The notes under the pieces: model-generated
The model's database searches: none
Told to the model about the DNA's origin: nothing
What the model saw: the letters and a program-made list of their open reading frames with translations, nothing else
Made by a program: the position numbers and the translations under genes
In this document: positions 59,759-64,000 of the stretch, in pieces
Layout: each line of letters starts with the position of its first letter
Numbering within the stretch: the first letter of the stretch is position 1
Assembly: GCF_050947875.1 (NCBI RefSeq)
Contig: NC_134574.1
Coordinates: forward strand, 104,857,969-104,921,968
Length of the DNA: 64,000 bases
Reading direction: 5' to 3'
Origin: Dermacentor variabilis
Taxonomy: Eukaryota; Arthropoda; Arachnida; Ixodida; Ixodidae

Positions 59759-59834
59759 TGCGGGGTTCCTTTTGATGAATCCCCGAGGTTCAGAACGCGT
59801 TGAGCCTATTTCTATAAACGATGAGTACCTGGGG
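59759..59834 (+). other. Exon-like segment with splice signals
   Basis: TTCCTTTGCATTCCAG ends at 59758, and GGG/GTAAGT starts the donor at 59835. The 76 bp between them are open in one frame (AGFLLMNPRGSERVEPISIN, then DEYLG) and end in phase 0. The donor matches the consensus GTAAGT. The family is not recognised. The segment does not join in frame to 60135-60297, so at least one other exon would be needed. Confidence 0.25.
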
Positions 59835-60134
59835 GTAAGTGCCGTCCAGATAATAGACACTTTCGCAGAACGCTCAGCGCTTGTTGCACCTGATACAAAT
59901 TTTATGCGAATGGGTGCGCGTCGTTGCTTGAAACTTCGCAGCGGCTGGCCGAAGACAGCATGCAACATATGTATGTACCGACTACAAAACAAGCAAAATT
60001 TTAAGCAAGTGTAACTACATATTTAACATTTCCTTTCTTTTTCATTCTTTTGATTTGTTATCCGGAAAAAAGAGAGCTATTTTAATGTAGCAGTGCCCCT
60101 TTCATGTATTTCTGATGATTCTTTTCTCCTACAG

Positions 60135-60300
60135 ATACGATAGCTTAAGCAGTACGTGCTACTTACCCTATGCATGTGAATTCATGGTTGAGCACTTCTT
60201 TATCCTAATTTCAACCTCAATAATTGGATCTGGTCCCTACCTGATATTCACTTTAATGTTCCGACACCACGCTCAACGGCTGCTTCAAAAAGTGTAACTA
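60135..60300 (+). other. Possible terminal exon with one membrane segment
   Basis: A strong acceptor (TTCTTTTCTCCTACAG, ending 60134) precedes an open frame entered in phase 2: YDSLSSTCYLPYACEFMVEH, then a hydrophobic stretch FFILISTSIIGSGPYLIFTL, then a basic end FRHHAQRLLQKV and TAA. This is a plausible C-terminal transmembrane segment with a short basic tail. No family was recognised and no AATAAA follows closely. Confidence 0.25.
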
Positions 60301-60846
60301 TAAAAAAGGTTTTTGCATACAATACTGAGCCTTATAAAGTCTAATACAGTATTAAGATACTGCTTAAATATTGCATACTTCCTTGTCATTTCACAATTCA
60401 GGTTAGTTCTGTGCCGTGACACTTAAACTGTGAATCAGCTGGCATGCCTTACTAACCCAGTAGCATGTACTTTTTTTTTTCTTTCTTTGAACTAAATTTC
60501 GATGATCGCTGACGGCTATAGAGTAATTTCCGGTCTCCAAGAGGTTTCCAAAAAGGCAGAAAGTGTACGCAATAAATCATAGACAACCAGGAAATCTTTA
60601 GGGGGTAAATTTTTATAACTCAGTTTTAGTTCCATGTTCTATGTTGTATGCTGGCGGGGTGTCCGGCGACTCTCCCCAACCCCGTTGAAGAATGGACACA
60701 ATGGGAAAAAGGGATTCAAGGGCCATTGTTTCAAGACTAACTAAGAGCTGTCCAGAGGGCCCATGATGTCTGTGAAGGGCCTTGGCCTGATATTGCCAAC
60801 GTGGGAGCCTTGGCTTAAAAAGTCGAGCCTCTGGACTAAAAGTTTT
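60301..60846. other. No recognised feature
   Basis: AT-rich with a T-run at 60471-60480. A minus frame to 60993 runs into the CA array and is not credited. Confidence 0.4.
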
Positions 60847-60856
60847 CACACACACA

Positions 60857-60891
<35 letters not shown>

Positions 60892-60916
60892 GCACACACA
60901 CACACACACACACACA
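60847..60916. repeat. (CA)n microsatellite with CG interruptions
   Basis: About 35 dinucleotide units with GCGC and GC breaks at 60867-60872 and 60891-60892. Confidence 0.95.
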
Positions 60917-63900
60917 TAGTGAGCTGTCCATTTCAACCACCGCTGATTGGCTGGGGCCGCTCGTCTCCTGCTCCCTAGCACAGCTCCATTCAATCAGCGC
61001 ATCACCAGTGGCCGAATTGAACACTCCACTAGGTGGGCTCTTAAAAAATACCCTTCTAGGGGCACTTTCCATCGCGGCGAAGCCAAATCGGTAGCCAATC
61101 GCAATAGAGCCAGTCGGTCCCAACTGGGCTTGATGGAGAGCGCAAGTTGAATGGGGCATTACGTCCTGTTCGGCGTCAGCGAACAGGAAGGTCCTGTTCC
61201 AGCGAATCAGGTCCTGAACAGAAACTTTGCAATTTCATCGCTACATCTAGTTCTCCTGCTGCCGTTGTTTTCTCTGCCCTTCACTCTCCATCTCTTATGC
61301 CTGGGGTTCGGCGAGCCGATGCAAGCGCCTTCTCCGACCTTGGACTTCTTGCTACAGCCGCACCTTCCATCTAGGCCCTCCCGTAGTTATGTATTATTGC
61401 CTTACCACCAACGGCTGCAAGGAGCATTTCAGAGTGTTTATTCCTAACGTATTAGCCGAGCCGATAAATGGGCGTGCGTCTCTTCCAGAAATAAAGGAAC
61501 CACCGAAAGATTATTGTCAAAAACCAAATTACAACTTCCCTGCGGACTTCCCGATACACGTTGCGAAGGATACTTATTTGGGGAACATCTATTGGTTAAA
61601 CGGTATGATGCCTGTTTTTGCTGTCACCTCACGTTGCCTCTAGAAGGATCCCGTCTTACAATCCACTTTCAAAGTCCTTGCAGGGACAGATATCTTGCAG
61701 TGTTATCGGAGATCGTCTATTAAGTAATCACCGAATTTTCGGGGTTGACTCTGTGCTCTGCGCCACACAGCTTTCGAAGCCCATTGATGGGAAGAAGAAC
61801 CGAAAAAAGCTTTAAATTCTCAAATAAAAAAAGCATACAGCCTAGACCTCATTCTGTTCGACATTACGTGACACTGTCTTAATGAACGCGCAGAAGCAAG
61901 AAAATCATCCTACGTGGGACTTGTTTTCCATTATTTCTTTCAATGTATGATACAGCTACGCAAAATTCAAATTCAGCTTTTTAACCTCGCTGGACTTGCC
62001 TTTGTCTTTTGCTGATTTTGTTTGTTTGCCAAAAAATACACATATGTTTGCTCGAGACTAACTAAAACACTCGTACTCAGTTGGCGTCGGGACAATCATT
62101 GTACAATACAATCATTTTGCATAGTTGCACAACGCATGAAGAAGCCCAGGTTATCAACCTTTTTTCGGAGCCCTCTACCACGACGTGTCTGTCTCACGAC
62201 GTGCCCATGTTTTATTTCAGGACAACAAACACAGACGATCAATAAATCAATTCACCCATCAAAAAGTTAGTCACATCTGCAGAATGTTCCACCTTCGAAA
62301 CTTGGTTCAGGGCCCTACTATAACTTCATCTTAGACTTCCTGCACGAATAATATTTGTTTTTGTAGTGCAAACTTATCTTGTATTATACGTAAAAACATG
62401 CTTCCGAAGTTAGGAAAGTACAAAAGCAAGAAAAATAATCAATAAAAAACAAATAATACTGACCAAAACCTCAATGTTAGAATGTACGGAAAGGAAAGCT
62501 AATGTGAAGTTGGTAATTAAAATGTGTACAACTCAGTGCGTAGAAATGTGTTTATTTTCATTTTGTGCAACGTAGACAGTCTTTGAATGTCTATGCCCTA
62601 TACAGGTAAGAACTTTATTACGAAGCAATGTTTATGTTTATGCGCTATACTGCTAACAAGATATACCCAAATGAAAACACCAGTTCAGCCGGTTGCACAC
62701 GACACCATATCGACCCAGTGGTGTCGTTATGATAATGACAGGTCTTTGACGCTTGTTGGTTCAACGATGATGACACAGAGAAGAACGACACGTAAGTAAG
62801 AAAACAAGTGGCAGAACGCGCCTTACGTTCAGTGTCGACGTCACTGCGATTAGCGTGCACGCCGTGTATCGACGCATCGCACTGCCAAACACTTCGCATC
62901 TGGGCAGCCTAGTTCTTCAATTTGCCGCTACCGACATCGCCTTCACTTCTGCGTAGATCAACCATACTCGCTCAACGCACACTCAGCACACTCGCCATTG
63001 TGTCCACTTCTTCCTTCATACGCGGCTGCTTTTAATGCCAACCTTATCACTTCTCTGTAGCTGGCTTCCTCACTTTTCTGCTGCGAACTTCTTCACTTCT
63101 TGCCGCTTGATCTTCAAGCCCACTTGAGAACTCATCCAGTGACACATAATCATTCTGAAGGATTGCAACAGCAAGCCTCACATAACTAGTCTCGCGTGTC
63201 CAGTCACACATACCCAACGACTTGAATTGTCTATTACCAGTCTCACATGCCCAAGTGCCCTTATCCAGTTGGCCAAGTTGCCTCTTCTTACCGTATCGCG
63301 TGGCGACAAATATTCAGTGACCCAACTTGGCGTAGCAGTGGTAAGAAACGGACATTATAGAAAGGGGCGTGAAGTTGTTAAAGAATGCCAATCGCGATTA
63401 CATGCCCCTTTTATCACAGTAAAAAAAAATGCAAGCAGATTCAAGGTTTCCACATTCATTGTATCATGGTAGCAGATACACACTATGCCGGCTTGGCAAA
63501 GATTCGAGATCGAAGAGGTGGCATATGTGCAGTGGACGGAGAATAGGTTTAGGCCACCCGTGAAAGTTTACAAGAAGCCGTAGAAAGTCATGCGGTATCC
63601 TATTAGGTGTGTGTATATCAGATGTACATATGATAGGACCTTGTATATAAATTACAGGTGAGCGAATATCCCTTACTTGAGTACGAATGGAGCAAGAATA
63701 ACAAGTATCGAATACCATATTGAATAGTGAATAGTGATATGCGAAGGCAAAACTTTACAGAAAGAATTTTTATTTCGGTATATTTATGCGCCGCAATTGT
63801 AGTGAGTAATGCAATAAAGGCAGCTAGCTATCAGGAACAAAGGGATGGTTTCATACAGATGCTCACAAATGGTAATTAAAAGAACTGCACGAATAGCCTC

Positions 63901-64000
63901 TAAACGTGTTTAACGCCTGGTTGTCATCAAGCTTTTCAAAAACGAGTGGTTGGTGTACGACTATATTTTTCCAAAAACGTTAGATGAATTGTTGCACCTA
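60917..64000. other. No recognised gene
   Basis: Overlapping frames of 60-98 codons at 61147-61815 in three registers. The longest stretch, 61389-61643, reads VFIPNVLAEPINGRASLPEI without a family match and has no splice-like borders. 61167-61190 contains CCTGTTCG and CGAACAGG as an 8-bp inverted pair. The rest is AT-rich and nothing was recognised. Confidence 0.35.

Noticed and set aside
60613..60993. Frame with Cys-Val repeats
   Set aside because: Reads the CA microsatellite.

Overview
This window is eukaryotic nuclear DNA that looks like repeat-rich intergenic sequence from a hard (ixodid) tick. The basis is indirect: several tRNA-derived short elements resemble the Ruka-type SINEs described from ixodid ticks, and most other repeats match what I associate with tick genomes (RNase H-bearing LINEs, Penelope-like elements, long TATC arrays). 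There is no operon structure, no ribosome binding sites, no CRISPR array, and no complete protein-coding gene that I can recognise.

Layout. 0-6.6 kb: almost nothing recognisable apart from a short Gag-like reading frame and an old SINE. 6.6-9.1 kb: a foldback element, the 3' end of a Penelope-like element with a readable GIY-YIG endonuclease C-terminus, then the best host-gene candidate, two phase-compatible exons on the minus strand (8300-9036). 13.8-18.7 kb: two truncated RNase H LINEs, a decayed 18S rRNA pseudogene, a TATC array, and a dispersed repeat (family A) split by a third LINE fragment. 18.9-20.6 kb: a GACGAC-rich satellite block and a CAGA/GAAA array. 22.2-24.5 kb: a LINE inserted into a MITE-like repeat, beside a second, opposite-strand LINE. 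24.8-27.1 kb: a 110-bp near-perfect palindrome, an STPR-like reading frame and a 118-bp tandem array. 29.2-32.1 kb: a 2.8-kb LINE with endonuclease, reverse transcriptase and 3' tail, carrying a SINE with target-site duplication. 36.7-40.1 kb: a TATC array and another satellite block. 41.9-48.4 kb: an RTE-like LINE relic, a second family A copy split by a hairpin, two SINEs, a MITE-like repeat, a ~295-bp tandem repeat and a LINE 3' end. 50.9-57.4 kb: a satellite block, a frameshifted THAP-domain pseudogene, a 3.4-kb LINE broken by a 1.2-kb TTAA-flanked DNA element, a SINE and a third family A copy. 57.4-64 kb: no confident feature apart from a CA array and two exon-like segments.

The elements record layered insertion (SINE into LINE, DNA element into LINE, LINE into MITE, LINE and hairpin into family A). 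I do not see a new functional system. The most unusual structures are the shared satellite module that directly abuts TATC arrays at two loci, the spacer-less 110-bp palindrome, and the 118-bp array that carries a CRE-like TGACGTCA palindrome in each full unit.
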